Assembly: GCA_963829705.1 (NCBI GenBank)
Contig: CAWHJN010000003.1
Span: 62,001-126,000 of the forward strand
Direction of reading: 5' to 3'
Origin: CAWHJN01 sp963829705
Lineage (GTDB): Bacteria; Bacteroidota; Rhodothermia; Rhodothermales; BA12
Length of the DNA stretch: 64,000 nt
Made by a program: the position numbers and the translations under genes. Numbering within the stretch: position 1 is the stretch's first letter; every line of letters begins with the position of its first letter. The notes under the pieces were generated by a model that had not been told where the DNA came from, ran no database searches, and worked only from the letters and a program-made list of their open reading frames with translations. Of the stretch, positions 1-7,875 are shown piece by piece.

Positions 1-1
1 G

Positions 2-961
2 CAGAGCCTGCTGTTCGTGGCGCTGTTGCTGCCGGTGGCGATGGGCACGACGTACGTGCTGACGGCTTTTCTCGTGCCGCGCTTTCTGCTACGCCGCCGC
101 TACGGCCGCTTCGCGCTCTACAGCCTGTACACGCTCGTGGCATCGGTGTATCTGGAGCTGCTGATCGTCGTCGCGGCGTTCGTCTTTCTGGCGGATTACG
201 AACTCAGCGCCGTCCCACCCGCCGCGCTCGACGTGACGGGGATGGTGCTGGCGCTCTACGTCACCGTCCTGCTCGCCCTCGCCGCCGACCTCGCCGGGCA
301 CTCGCAGCGCCTGCGCGCCGCGCACGCCGAGGCCGAACGCCTCCGGCTGGCCGCCGAACTCGAACGCCTCAAGGCGCAACTCCACCCGCACTTCCTCTTC
401 AACACGCTCAACAACCTGTACGGCCTCACGCTCGAGCGCTCCGACGCCGCCCCCGACGCCGTCCTCCGCATCGCTGAACTGCTCGATTACATGCTCTACC
501 GCTGCGACGGGCCGCTCGTGCCGCTCGACGGCGAGATCGCGCACCTCCAGGCCTTCATCGCGCTCGAAACGCTGCGCTACAGCACGCCCGTGGACGTGCG
601 CGTTACCGCGCCGGAGCCACCCACCGCAGCGCGCATCGCACCGCTGCTGCTGATGCCACTCGTCGAAAACGCCTTCACGCACGGCGTCCATCCGTCCATT
701 GCCCGCCCGTGGGTCCACATCGCCCTGGGCGCCGACCACGGGACGCTGGCGGTCGAGGTCGCGAACAGCCGTCCGGCCACGGCACCCGCCGACGCCTCCG
801 ACCGCACACGCAGCGGGATCGGGCTGGCGAACGTGCGACAGCGCCTCGCCCTCCTCTACCCCAATTCGCACACGCTTGACGTGGCGCACACCGCCGACGC
901 GTTCCGCGTGCGCCTCACCCTGCCGATCCACGCTTCCGATGATCCGCTGCCTTCTCGTTGA
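2..961 (+). CDS. LytS/YehU-type sensor histidine kinase, 5' end outside window
   Basis: Membrane sensor kinase that would phosphorylate the response regulator encoded next to it. The frame is open to the window edge, so the N-terminus is cut off. Hydrophobic segments fill the first ~95 residues, followed by a short coiled stretch. The His_kinase domain starts with HPHFLFNTLNNL (phospho-acceptor His about 120 residues in). It continues with PLLLMPLVENAFTHG (N box) and GIGLANVRQRL (G box), the layout of the LytS/YehU family (PF06580 plus HATPase_c). The stop overlaps the next gene by 23 bases, so the two are translationally coupled. Signal sensed is unknown. Confidence 0.9.
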   Translation, partial: QSLLFVALLLPVAMGTTYVLTAFLVPRFLLRRRYGRFALYSLYTLVASVYLELLIVVAAFVFLADYELSAVPPAALDVTGMVLALYVTVLLALAADLAGHSQRLRAAHAEAERLRLAAELERLKAQLHPHFLFNTLNNLYGLTLERSDAAPDAVLRIAELLDYMLYRCDGPLVPLDGEIAHLQAFIALETLRYSTPVDVRVTAPEPPTAARIAPLLLMPLVENAFTHGVHPSIARPWVHIALGADHGTLAVEVANSRPATAPADASDRTRSGIGLANVRQRLALLYPNSHTLDVAHTADAFRVRLTLPIHASDDPLPSR

Positions 962-1649
962 CGACGAACCCATCGCGCTCCGCGTGCTGCAAATGCACCT
1001 CGCCAAAATCTCCGACGTGACCGTCTTGGCGGCATGTTCGTCCGCGATGGACGCCCTCGCCGTCGTCCGGCGCGAAGCCATCGACCTCGTCTTTCTCGAC
1101 ATCGAGATGCCCGACCTCACCGGCCTCGGGTTCGTCGCCGCGCTCGAACGCCCACCGCGCATCGTTTTTACGACCGCCCACCGGCACTACGCGCTCGAAG
1201 GGTTCGAGCTTGACGCCGTCGATTACCTGCTCAAGCCCATCGGTTTCCCGCGTCTGCTGCGGGCGGTGGAAAAGTACCGGGCGCTTTCGCGCGTTCCGGC
1301 AGCGCTGCCGGAACGCGCCGACGCCGCGCCGCACCTGCACATCCGGGTGGACCGCCGCACCGAGCGCCTCGCCGTGGCCGACCTCCTGTTCGTCGAAAGC
1401 CTGAGCGATTATGTGCGGATGCACACGCGCGGGGGCACGTTCATGCCAAAGATGCGCCTGGCCGACCTGGAGTGCGAGCTGGCACCCCATGGCTTCGTCC
1501 GGATTCACCGGTCGTTTCTGGTCGCGCTGGGATACGTGGAGAGCTTCACCGCCTCGGAAGTGCGCGTGGGCGGGCGCGTGTTGCCCATCAGCCGGACGTA
1601 CCGCGCCACGGCGCTGCAACGCCTGGAAAGGTCCGGGCGCGTGGCGTGA
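939..1649 (+). CDS. LytTR-family response regulator
   Basis: A 236-residue two-domain regulator. The N-terminal receiver has LLVDDEP, the phosphorylatable Asp in VFLDIEMPDLTG (about residue 53) and the conserved Lys in LLKPI. The C-terminal LytTR DNA-binding domain (about residues 130-232) contains the typical VESLSDYVRMHT and FVRIHRSFLV segments. The start ATG lies inside the kinase gene in another frame and gives the exact receiver N-terminus (MIRCLLVDDE). It pairs with the upstream kinase. LytTR regulators usually act on nearby or envelope genes; the target here cannot be read from the sequence. Confidence 0.93.
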   Translation: MIRCLLVDDEPIALRVLQMHLAKISDVTVLAACSSAMDALAVVRREAIDLVFLDIEMPDLTGLGFVAALERPPRIVFTTAHRHYALEGFELDAVDYLLKPIGFPRLLRAVEKYRALSRVPAALPERADAAPHLHIRVDRRTERLAVADLLFVESLSDYVRMHTRGGTFMPKMRLADLECELAPHGFVRIHRSFLVALGYVESFTASEVRVGGRVLPISRTYRATALQRLERSGRVA

Positions 1650-1800
1650 GGGCGGCCCGGCACCCGTCGGCGGGTTTGGAAGGTGAAAGCCCTGTGGGGC
1701 GCGAAACGCGGCCGGAGGGCGTTCGTAAGTTGCCCGCATCGCCGCGCGACCCCGCGTGCCGATGCTCCCTTTTCTGCCGTCACCCCGCCTTTCACGCCCC

Positions 1801-2310
1801 ATGCCTCGTTTTCCCCGCCTGCTCCTCGCGGCGCTCGCCGCGCTCCTGATGGCCGCGCCCACTGCGCACGCGCAGGACGCCATCACGCCGCGCTTTGGCC
1901 TCGCCCTCAACGGGCTGATCTCGTTCGAGGACGGGCTGGGCCTCGGCCTGCTGGGTCGCGCCTCCGCGCCCATCAACGCCGACCTCTCCGCCGCCGTCGA
2001 CCTCGGCGTGACGGGCTTCATCCTGCAGGGCCGCCGCGACGCCACGTACGTCGTCACGCCCGCGCTCTCCATCATCGTCAACCTGCCCGACTACCGCAAC
2101 CGGCTCACCTACCTCACGGCAGGCTTCGGCGGCTACCTGCCCGTCAACCGCGACGACGAAACCAACGGCGGCCCGACGTTCCACCTCGGCGTGGGTCAGG
2201 TGATGGGCCTGCGCGAGACGAGTCTTTTTTACGAAGTCGACCCCGCGCTCATTGTCGCCGAGAGCAAAGTCAGCCTCGCCCTCCCCTTCCGGCTGGGCGT
2301 GATTTTTTAG
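1801..2310 (+). CDS. Small secreted/outer-membrane beta-barrel-like protein
   Basis: 169 residues beginning with a clear signal peptide (MPRFPRLLLAALAALL...) and a likely cleavage after AHA before QDA. The mature part alternates polar and hydrophobic residues in short strands (GLALNGLISFEDGLGLGLLG, AAVDLGVTGFIL, YLTAGFGGYLPV). It ends with an aromatic residue (LPFRLGVIF), as outer-membrane barrels do. An upstream in-frame ATG at 1756 would put 15 odd residues before the signal peptide, so the start at 1801 is preferred. No specific family recognised. It could be the output of the upstream two-component pair, but this is only proximity. Confidence 0.6.
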   Translation: MPRFPRLLLAALAALLMAAPTAHAQDAITPRFGLALNGLISFEDGLGLGLLGRASAPINADLSAAVDLGVTGFILQGRRDATYVVTPALSIIVNLPDYRNRLTYLTAGFGGYLPVNRDDETNGGPTFHLGVGQVMGLRETSLFYEVDPALIVAESKVSLALPFRLGVIF

Positions 2311-2738
2311 CAGGACTGCGGCTCGTTATTCAGATGCGCCCCGGTTTTCGTTCGGCGCGAGCGGGCACTATCTGTTGAAAAGGCATGAGATAGCCCGTAT
2401 CGTGCGGGGGTGTTATCCGGAATGAGATCCTGATAACAGACCCAAGCCTCCGCTCAATCATTGATTACCCGGCACGGCGGGCGGGCCTCCGTTCAATCCT
2501 GCCCGTAAACAGCACAGCGGTTCGTGGCGCGTCGTCGTTCGTTGCCCGCTCGCCGTTCGTCGGTACCTCGTCGCCCCTCGTCAGCAGCCTTTCTTCGCGC
2601 CCGCCTTGCCGGGTAACCCGTCGCCGCTGGCCGACGCACCGTAGCCCGGTTTGCGCGTTGCAGCGCGGCGGTGTATCGTGCCCTTTCACACGCTGCCGCC
2701 TGTGCGTGGCAAAACTTGGTCGTTAGCCCTCGCACTGC
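2311..2738. other. Gene-free stretch leading into the cassette array
   Basis: No credible coding region. It holds a stem-loop at 2412-2437 (GTTATCCGGA pairing with TCCTGATAAC, one mismatch). It also holds two copies of a CCTCCGyTCAATC word (about 2447 and 2487). From 2611 onward lies the long imperfect palindrome described separately as an attC-like site. Base composition at 2311-2440 is visibly less GC-rich than the flanking genes, consistent with foreign DNA. Confidence 0.5.
2611..2728 (+). repeat. Long attC-like recombination site (left edge of cassette array)
   Basis: The site ends with the core GTTAGCC (2722-2728). A near-complementary GGGTAAC lies at 2611-2617 (complement of the core is GGCTAAC, one mismatch). 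Between them GCCGACGCAC (2629-2638) pairs with GTGCGTGGC (about 2702-2710) with one bulged base, and GC-rich inner arms pair partly. This is the imperfect palindrome expected of a long attC. It is placed 11 bases before the start codon of the next ORF, as in integron arrays. Weaker than the downstream 60-base site. Confidence 0.4.
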
Positions 2739-3233
2739 ATGTCCACGCAATCTGATCCGTTTGGGCTCTCTCGTTTCCTTGAAGCCCAACGCGCGTCGTA
2801 CAGCACTGCCCTTGCCGAGTTGCGGTCCGGCAGGAAGCGGTCGCATTGGGTCTGGTATGTATTCCCTCAGCTGGTGGGCTTGGGCCGCAGTCTCACATCG
2901 CAACGGTACGGCTTGTCCGGCGTCGCTGAAGCCGCGGCCTACCTAGCGCATCCCGTACTGGGCGCCCGGCTGCGCGAGGCTATCCACGCCATGCTGGCGC
3001 ACGGGTCGGTACCGGCGACCACGATTCTAGGCGAGCTGGACGCTATGAAGTTCAGATCCTGCCTTACTCTATTCAGCGTAGCCGCGCCGGCGGAGCCGTT
3101 GTTCTCCAACGCTCTGGCACACTACTTCGCGGGCCAGCCTGATGCCGCAACGCTGCAGGGTGTTGCCAGTCAGGGCGGCGCCTAACAATTCGTCCAAGCC
3201 GACCCCGCTTCGCGGCGCTGCTGAACTTTACCG
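2723..3233 (+). mobile_element. Integron-type gene cassette carrying a DUF1810 gene
   Basis: The unit runs from the crossover point in GTTAGCC (G^TT at 2722/2723) to the crossover point in GTTAACT (3233/3234). It contains one ORF, starting 11 bases after the left core and stopping inside the attC inverse core. If circularised, the junction would read GCCTAAC ... GTTAGCC, whose ends are complementary at 6 of 7 positions. This is better than the mismatched pair seen in the linear array, exactly as expected for an inserted cassette. No integrase gene lies in the window. Confidence 0.6.
2739..3185 (+). CDS. DUF1810 family protein (cassette gene)
   Basis: 148 residues matching the DUF1810 pattern across the whole length. 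It starts with DPFGLSRFLEAQ, followed by the signature KRSHWVWYVFPQLVGLGRS (about residues 33-51). It continues with a YLAHPVLGARLREA segment and ends with GELDAMKFRSCLTLF. No enzymatic activity is established for the family, and none can be inferred here. The ATG lies 11 bases after a GTTAGCC core site, and the TAA is embedded in the GCCTAAC inverse core of the following attC. This is the compact arrangement of integron cassettes. No upstream gene could co-transcribe it closely, so expression probably depends on an array promoter outside the cassette. Confidence 0.85.
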   Translation: MSTQSDPFGLSRFLEAQRASYSTALAELRSGRKRSHWVWYVFPQLVGLGRSLTSQRYGLSGVAEAAAYLAHPVLGARLREAIHAMLAHGSVPATTILGELDAMKFRSCLTLFSVAAPAEPLFSNALAHYFAGQPDAATLQGVASQGGA

Positions 3234-3239
3234 TTAACT
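3180..3239 (+). repeat. attC recombination site (59-base-element type)
   Basis: 60 bases with all attC parts. The inverse core R'' GCCTAAC (3180-3186) fits RYYYAAC. The L'' arm TTCGTCCAAGC pairs with the L' arm GCTGAACTTTACC, leaving one extra unpaired base. The short terminal hairpin is CCGC-TTC-GCGG. The core is GTTAACT (3233-3239). Overall layout and the central CCGCTTCGCGG sequence resemble classical short attC sites of mobile integrons. It sits exactly between two cassette-type ORFs. Confidence 0.72.
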
Positions 3240-3255
3240 GGTACTCTCCTCCTCT

Positions 3256-3576
3256 GTGCTTGACGCTGCCCGGTCTCTGCTCGAAGCCTCGGCCCCTGCG
3301 GAGCGGCTGGCGGCTTACGACGCGCTGCTCTGGCGGATTGTCAAGGCGTCGCCGGACGAGCTGTCCTGCTCGCTGGACGGCTCAATGATGATCCCTACCA
3401 AGCCCTCCCAGCCCCGCTACAGACGGCATTGTTCCGTCTGCTCGGGCTGGAGTCGCCCGATAATGCGGACGCTCTCCGGAAGTCTGGCGCTCTACTGCGA
3501 CCCGGCCGAGCAGGCGAGCGCGGCGGCTGGGATCCGAGCGCTGTTAGAACACCACGACGCTGACCGGGCCGTCTGA
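3256..3576 (+). pseudogene. Hypothetical cassette ORF, apparently frameshifted twice
   Basis: Starts with GTG 16 bases after the attC core. The first ~43 residues (LDAARSLLEASAPAERLAAYDALLWRIVKASPDEL) look coding. From about 3390 to 3495 the protein-like reading moves to another frame (NDDPYQALPAPLQTALFRLL, then GLESPDNADALRKSGALL). It then returns to the original frame for YCDPAEQASAAAGIRALLEHHDADRAV. Two compensating indels are the simplest explanation. The corrected product would be about 106 residues, mostly helical, with no family recognised. Its stop lies at the left edge of the next palindromic site. Confidence 0.45.
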
Positions 3577-3690
3577 CACAAACGTGCCCCCAAAGGGAGG
3601 AACAGCGTCCTCGGCCCCTTCCGGCGCCAGTCATAGCTTTGCTCCGCCGCTGTGCCGTTCCTCCCGGCGGCTGAACCGCAAAGGTTATAC
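3571..3690 (+). repeat. attC-like imperfect palindrome at right end of array
   Basis: Candidate inverse core GTCTGAC (3571-3577) overlaps the stop of the preceding ORF, and the candidate core GTTATAC is at 3684-3690. Inside, GGGAGGAAC (3595-3603) is perfectly complementary to GTTCCTCCC (3657-3665), and the adjoining AGCG (3604-3607) pairs with CGCT (3648-3651). This gives a ~120-base stem-loop of the size of long attC sites. The core-to-core match is poor (5 of 7), so the assignment rests on the palindrome and position. The last bases overlap the stop codon of the convergent minus-strand gene. Confidence 0.4.
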
Positions 3691-4272
3691 GGCCCTTCTC
3701 AAAACCGCGTGCAGGCGCTCGTGGTCGTCGTTCAACAGACGGCTGAGGGCGCGGGCGGCTTCGACGAGGGCGGCTTCTTTCTGCTCCTCCGTCGCCTGCG
3801 CCTCACCGATGCGCGTCAGCGAAGCGACGAGCAGTTCATCGACGGGCACCTCGGGATCGGGGTTGCGGGCGAGGGTGCGGAGAAAGTCGTAGGGTGCGCC
3901 GATGGCGCGGATGGCCTCGGGCGTGCAGTGCGCGAGGGGGTAGTGCAGCGGCGGCGGCTGGGGCGGGAGCGTCTGGCGGACGACGCCCTCTTTCGTGCGG
4001 TAAGCGAGCCACTGGCCCCGGCACGTTTTCAGCATCAACTCGGGGATCTGCGGACGCTCGCGGCGCAGTTCGCCTTCGTCCATCCCATACGCCCGGATGC
4101 GGCGGTTGGGATCGAGCGAGCCGATCTCGACGTGGCTGACGAGTCCGTAGAGCGTCGTGCCGTTCGCGTGCTCGACCTCGACCCACGACCCAAAATCGGG
4201 CAACTCGGCCTCGTAATACACCTCGCCCTCGAACGACCGGGTAGACGAGGCGACGATTTCGGCGAAGGACAT
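3685..4272 (-). CDS. HAS-barrel domain protein, likely partner of NurA
   Basis: 195 residues. The N-terminal ~50 (MSFAEIVASSTRSF...LPDFGSWVEVEHANG...YGLVSHVE) look like the HerA/ATP-synthase (HAS) small beta-barrel that precedes the HerA motor domain. The rest (PPLHYPLAHCTPEAIRAI and a helical tail) contains no Walker motifs. It is therefore a stand-alone barrel, not HerA. Such proteins are found beside nurA in several phyla. It lies directly downstream of the NurA gene on the same strand, 140 bases apart. A role in DNA end processing with NurA is inference from context. Confidence 0.55.
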   Translation of the reverse strand: MSFAEIVASSTRSFEGEVYYEAELPDFGSWVEVEHANGTTLYGLVSHVEIGSLDPNRRIRAYGMDEGELRRERPQIPELMLKTCRGQWLAYRTKEGVVRQTLPPQPPPLHYPLAHCTPEAIRAIGAPYDFLRTLARNPDPEVPVDELLVASLTRIGEAQATEEQKEAALVEAARALSRLLNDDHERLHAVLRRAV

Positions 4273-4412
4273 GGAGGTCTGTAGTTGGTAGATGCTCGCT
4301 GCTCGGACGTGTCGTTGGGCGGGGACGGACTGCGGTTCTGCTCAACGCACGGTCGCCCTCTAACCTACAAACCCACCACGAATGAGGCGCAGCCGAGCGA
4401 ACCACCCACGCT

Positions 4413-5579
4413 TTACCCAAACGGCGTTCTCTTGGAAGTCGCCTTCGCCGACGTGGCGAGGGGACGGCCCACGCCGCGCAGGGTGTGCTCCATCATCTGG
4501 TAGAACACCTCCTTTTCCTTCGCGCGGATGACGGCGCGCTCGTGCGCCTCGGACAGGATCATCGGGTAGCCGTCTCCTTTGTCACACTCGCTGAGGACGA
4601 CGCTATGGACGAGCGCGACGAGGGCTTCGTCGTCGGCCACCCAGCGGGGCAGTTCCACGCGGGCGACCTCGCCGGGCTGGTTGTGCGGGCCGAGCACGCG
4701 GGTGTAGAAATAGCAGATCCGATCCGCCGCGCCGTATTCCTTCTGAATGCGGCTCGACGACTCGAACAGCGCCGACCGCTCGCCGGGCAAGAGCGTCTTC
4801 TCGAAAATCCACCGGTCCAGCACGCCGTCGAGCGTTTCGTCGAGGTCGCCCGGCACGTCGCACTCGCCCGCGTGGACACGCAAAAGGTTGACGACTTCGG
4901 TGTTGCCAGGCAGCGAGAGGTACGAGCACACGGGGATGTTGTCCTCGCGGAAGCCTTCGAGGAGCGCGGCGTATTTCTCCACGAAGCGCTGCGCCCCGTC
5001 GCGGTCGCGCATCGAGCGCAGCATCCACCGGATGAGCGTGCCGTCGGCGACGGCGACGATGGGGCGACCGTCCACGCGCGCCTGCCGGGCGGTGTCGAGA
5101 AGGGCTTCGAGTTCGAGTTCGTCGCGCAGCGCCGAGACGACCTCGGGCGTCGGGTCGGGCAGGACTTCGTCGAGGGCGTCGGCGACGGCCTGCCGGTCGT
5201 AGCCGAGGCGCGGCACGCTCTCGATGAGCGGCCGCTCCTCCGTGCCGTACTGGAACGCGATGCGCGAGACGTTGAGGACGTAGCAGTGCGGCTCGCGGTG
5301 GCGGTCAGGGTAGACCTGCGAGCCGTCCGTGGCGACGACCGTGACGGGCGTGGGCCGCACGTCGGGCGCGACCTTCCGGTCCGGCGCCTCGCGCAGCCGC
5401 GCCACGAGCCACTGCGTCACGTCCTCGGCTTTGTCGCGCAATTCCTCCCACGCCCCCGCGCACTCGCCGAGCGCGTGCAGCGCCTTTTCGAGCTGCCGCG
5501 ACAACTCCGACTCCCGCCGCGTCCGGTGCTGGCGGAAGTCACCCATCTGCCGGGCGAGGTGGTCGAGGTCGAGGGGCAT
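4413..5579 (-). CDS. nurA: NurA-domain nuclease
   Basis: 388 residues starting at MPLDLDHLARQM; further upstream in-frame codons are not credible coding sequence. A helical N-terminal region (1-75) precedes the NurA domain. Metal-binding motifs are visible: VVATDGSQVYPD (near residue 95) and VAVADGTLIRW (near 195). The C-terminal signature YPMILSEAHERAVI lies near residue 350. NurA is a 5'-3' exo- and endonuclease that works with the HerA translocase in resecting DNA ends. Only the HAS-barrel gene follows; no HerA gene is in the window. Confidence 0.88.
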   Translation of the reverse strand: MPLDLDHLARQMGDFRQHRTRRESELSRQLEKALHALGECAGAWEELRDKAEDVTQWLVARLREAPDRKVAPDVRPTPVTVVATDGSQVYPDRHREPHCYVLNVSRIAFQYGTEERPLIESVPRLGYDRQAVADALDEVLPDPTPEVVSALRDELELEALLDTARQARVDGRPIVAVADGTLIRWMLRSMRDRDGAQRFVEKYAALLEGFREDNIPVCSYLSLPGNTEVVNLLRVHAGECDVPGDLDETLDGVLDRWIFEKTLLPGERSALFESSSRIQKEYGAADRICYFYTRVLGPHNQPGEVARVELPRWVADDEALVALVHSVVLSECDKGDGYPMILSEAHERAVIRAKEKEVFYQMMEHTLRGVGRPLATSAKATSKRTPFG

Positions 5580-5639
5580 GGGGAGGGCCGAGTTACGAGC
5601 GCCGAGTGCTTTTCTCACTCAACACTCGACATCCGGGAG

Positions 5640-7217
5640 CTACCTGCGCGACAGCGGCACGGCAGGCATTTCCTCGGGGGCGAAGCGTGGAAGCTGCTCG
5701 TCCTGCGTGGCGAGGTGGTAGACGGCCGTGGCGACGGTGACGGCGGCCTGCTTCAGGTCGTCCTCCAGAAGACGCTCGTAGGTGTCCACGTTGGTGTGCC
5801 ACGTCGTCGTGAAGTACTGGATGGGGTCCTGGCCCATCGAGATGCCAGGCAGGCCCGCGTTGTTGAAGGCCGTGTGGTCGCTGCCGCCGATGCCGCGGCT
5901 GAAGGTCGGACGCGCCCCGGCGACGCCGAGCGAGTCGAGCGGGTCGAGGATGGCGTCGAGCATCTCGGCGGCTTCCGTGGGGCCGAAGACGACGGCACCG
6001 CGCAGACGGCCCGTGCCGCTGTCGACGTTGAAGTAGCCCGCGAAATCGTCGTAGGCGTCGGTGGGCTCCTCGAACGAGCCGAACGTCTGCTGCACGTACG
6101 CGCGCGAGCCCAGCAGGCCCTGCTCCTCGCCCGTCCACAGCGCCACGCGGATGGTGCGGCGCGGACGCGTGCCGGTCGTCTCGAAATAGTTTTGCAGGAT
6201 GCGCGCGGCCTCCATCATCACGGCGCTGCCCGCAGCGTTGTCCGTCGCGCCCGTGGCGGAGTGCCACGAGTCGAGGTGACCGCCCATCATCACCACTTCG
6301 TCGGCGAGGTCGGTGCCGGGGATCTCGGCGGTGTAGTTGTGCTCGGTCTGGGCGTCGGGGTAGACGGTGTTTTTGATCTCGACCTCGACGCGCGGCGTGT
6401 GGCCAGCGGCGATGAGGCGCGAGAGCCGGCCGAAGTCCTCGTCGCGCATCACGAGCGTCGGGGCGACGGTCGAGGGGTCGAACGAGCGGTTGGCGAAGGC
6501 GCGGATGAGGCCGTTGTCCATGCCCGCCGGGTTGACGCGCACGAGGGCACCGTCGGCGAGAAGGACGGAGTCCATGCGCGCGGCGACCTGCCACGAGGCG
6601 AGGCGTCCTTCCGCCCCGGGGCTCGGCGGCGTGTAGCCGCGGTTGTTCTGGTCGCCAGCGGGCTGCGGGGTAAAGCGCGCGCGGGCGTCCTCGTCCGTCA
6701 GGCGCATCGGCGGCACGTTTGCCATCGCCGCCCGAATGCCCGTCTCACCGACGAGCACGACGGCTCCGCGCACGAGCGCACGCACGGAGTCCTCGAAGGT
6801 GCTCATCTGAGCCATCGTCGGGTTCTCAGGCAACTTCAGGTGGACGACCGGACCGGTCTGCGCGCCGTTGGTCGAAGGCGTCCAGCCCAGCACCTCGGCC
6901 ACGAGGGCGTCTTTCGTGGGCTCGACGATGTGGACGCTCAACCGCTCGTTCTCCCAGCCCGCGTGGCCCCAGTCCCACGCGACGCGCTGCGGGTTGGTCA
7001 TCCCCCAGCCTTCCATCGTCTCGAGTGCCCAATTGCCCGCACGCGCCAGGCTCGGCGAGCCTGTCAGGCGCGGGCCGTACACGTCGGTGAGGTTGTGGAG
7101 CAGGTTCATCACCTGCGAGTGGTGCATACCCGTGTCGTAGAGGGCGTCGTTGGCATCCTGGGCACGCAACGCGGGCGTGGCGACGAGGAAGGTGAGCAGC
7201 AGGAGCAGGGAGCGCAT
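5640..7217 (-). CDS. Secreted M28-family metallopeptidase with PA-type insert
   Basis: 525 residues with a signal peptide (MRSLLLLLTFLVATPALRAQ). A protease-associated insertion lies at about residues 120-270. The M28 zinc peptidase domain follows, with metal ligands in GGHLDSWHSATGATDNAAG, ALWTGEEQGLLGS and IGGSDHTAFNNAG. This family covers aminopeptidases and carboxypeptidases acting outside the cytoplasm. The product is probably periplasmic or secreted and feeds on peptides. The 60-base gap to nurA holds a small inverted repeat around GAGTG/CACTC. Start chosen at the signal peptide; an ATG 18 codons upstream would add a polar leader. Confidence 0.9.
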   Translation of the reverse strand: MRSLLLLLTFLVATPALRAQDANDALYDTGMHHSQVMNLLHNLTDVYGPRLTGSPSLARAGNWALETMEGWGMTNPQRVAWDWGHAGWENERLSVHIVEPTKDALVAEVLGWTPSTNGAQTGPVVHLKLPENPTMAQMSTFEDSVRALVRGAVVLVGETGIRAAMANVPPMRLTDEDARARFTPQPAGDQNNRGYTPPSPGAEGRLASWQVAARMDSVLLADGALVRVNPAGMDNGLIRAFANRSFDPSTVAPTLVMRDEDFGRLSRLIAAGHTPRVEVEIKNTVYPDAQTEHNYTAEIPGTDLADEVVMMGGHLDSWHSATGATDNAAGSAVMMEAARILQNYFETTGTRPRRTIRVALWTGEEQGLLGSRAYVQQTFGSFEEPTDAYDDFAGYFNVDSGTGRLRGAVVFGPTEAAEMLDAILDPLDSLGVAGARPTFSRGIGGSDHTAFNNAGLPGISMGQDPIQYFTTTWHTNVDTYERLLEDDLKQAAVTVATAVYHLATQDEQLPRFAPEEMPAVPLSRR

Positions 7218-7304
7218 GGGGTTCGGAAGTGCGGAAGGATCGGAGGGCGGGATGTCATGGATGTAGGGCACAATTACTTACGTTCCTACGAAATCAATGA
7301 CGGA

Positions 7305-7784
7305 TTACACCGCCTCGAACCGGTTTTCGTCGCGGTTCTTGCGGACGTGCTTCGGGTCGAAGATGTGGCCGTTCATGGCGAGGTAGACGCCCGGCGGCAG
7401 CGCGAGCACCGCGCCGACGGCGAAGCCGACGTTGAAGACGGCGTCGGTGTTTTTGAAGCGCGCGGGCGAGAGCGAGCCGACGAGCACGATGGTTTTGCCT
7501 TCAACGTTTTCCAGCGCCTGCGCCGTCTCCACCATCGTGTCGGTGCCGTGCGTGATGAGCACGCGCGTCTCGGGCAGCGCGGCTACCGTCGTAGCAATCA
7601 GCGCGCGGTCGGCGTCGGTGAGTTCGAGGCTGTCTTTGCGAAGCAGAACGGTGCTGGTGAACGGCGTCGTCACGCCCGCCTCGCGCAGGATCTCCGTCAC
7701 CTGCGGCTCGCCGACGGCGTATTCGCTCTTGGCGTCGAAGTACACCTTGTCGATGGTGCCGCCCGTCGTGAGGATGTGGATCAT
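7305..7784 (-). CDS. Short asparaginase-like protein (N-terminal domain only)
   Basis: 159 residues. The first catalytic Thr motif of type I/II asparaginases is present (ILTTGGTIDK at residue 4), as is the second (LITHGTDTMVETAQAL near residue 82). The protein ends at about the point where the C-terminal domain of a 330-residue asparaginase would begin. It closes cleanly with HIFDPKHVRKNRDENRFEAV and has no sign of a frameshift. Short asparaginase-domain proteins of this size exist, so this is probably not a truncation. Substrate is uncertain. It is transcribed away from the SusD gene after a terminator. Confidence 0.75.
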   Translation of the reverse strand: MIHILTTGGTIDKVYFDAKSEYAVGEPQVTEILREAGVTTPFTSTVLLRKDSLELTDADRALIATTVAALPETRVLITHGTDTMVETAQALENVEGKTIVLVGSLSPARFKNTDAVFNVGFAVGAVLALPPGVYLAMNGHIFDPKHVRKNRDENRFEAV

Positions 7785-7818
7785 CGTGCAGAGAAAAGGG
7801 ACGGACGGCCCAACGTGC

Positions 7819-7856
7819 AAAAAAAAGAACGGCTCCCCGTTTTCGAGGAGCCGTTC
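7819..7856 (-). terminator. Intrinsic terminator of the SusC/SusD operon
   Basis: Perfect 10-bp stem GAACGGCTCC / GGAGCCGTTC (7827-7836 with 7847-7856). On the minus strand it is followed by a run of T (A run at 7819-7826 on plus). It lies 20 bases after the SusD stop. Confidence 0.9.
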
Positions 7857-7875
7857 CGCTGGAATGCTACGTCGG

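Noticed and set aside
5590..5640. GAGTG/CACTC inverted repeat between nurA and the M28 gene as a terminator
   Set aside because: Short stem and no T run on the proper side after the M28 stop; it is upstream of M28 transcription and too weak to call.
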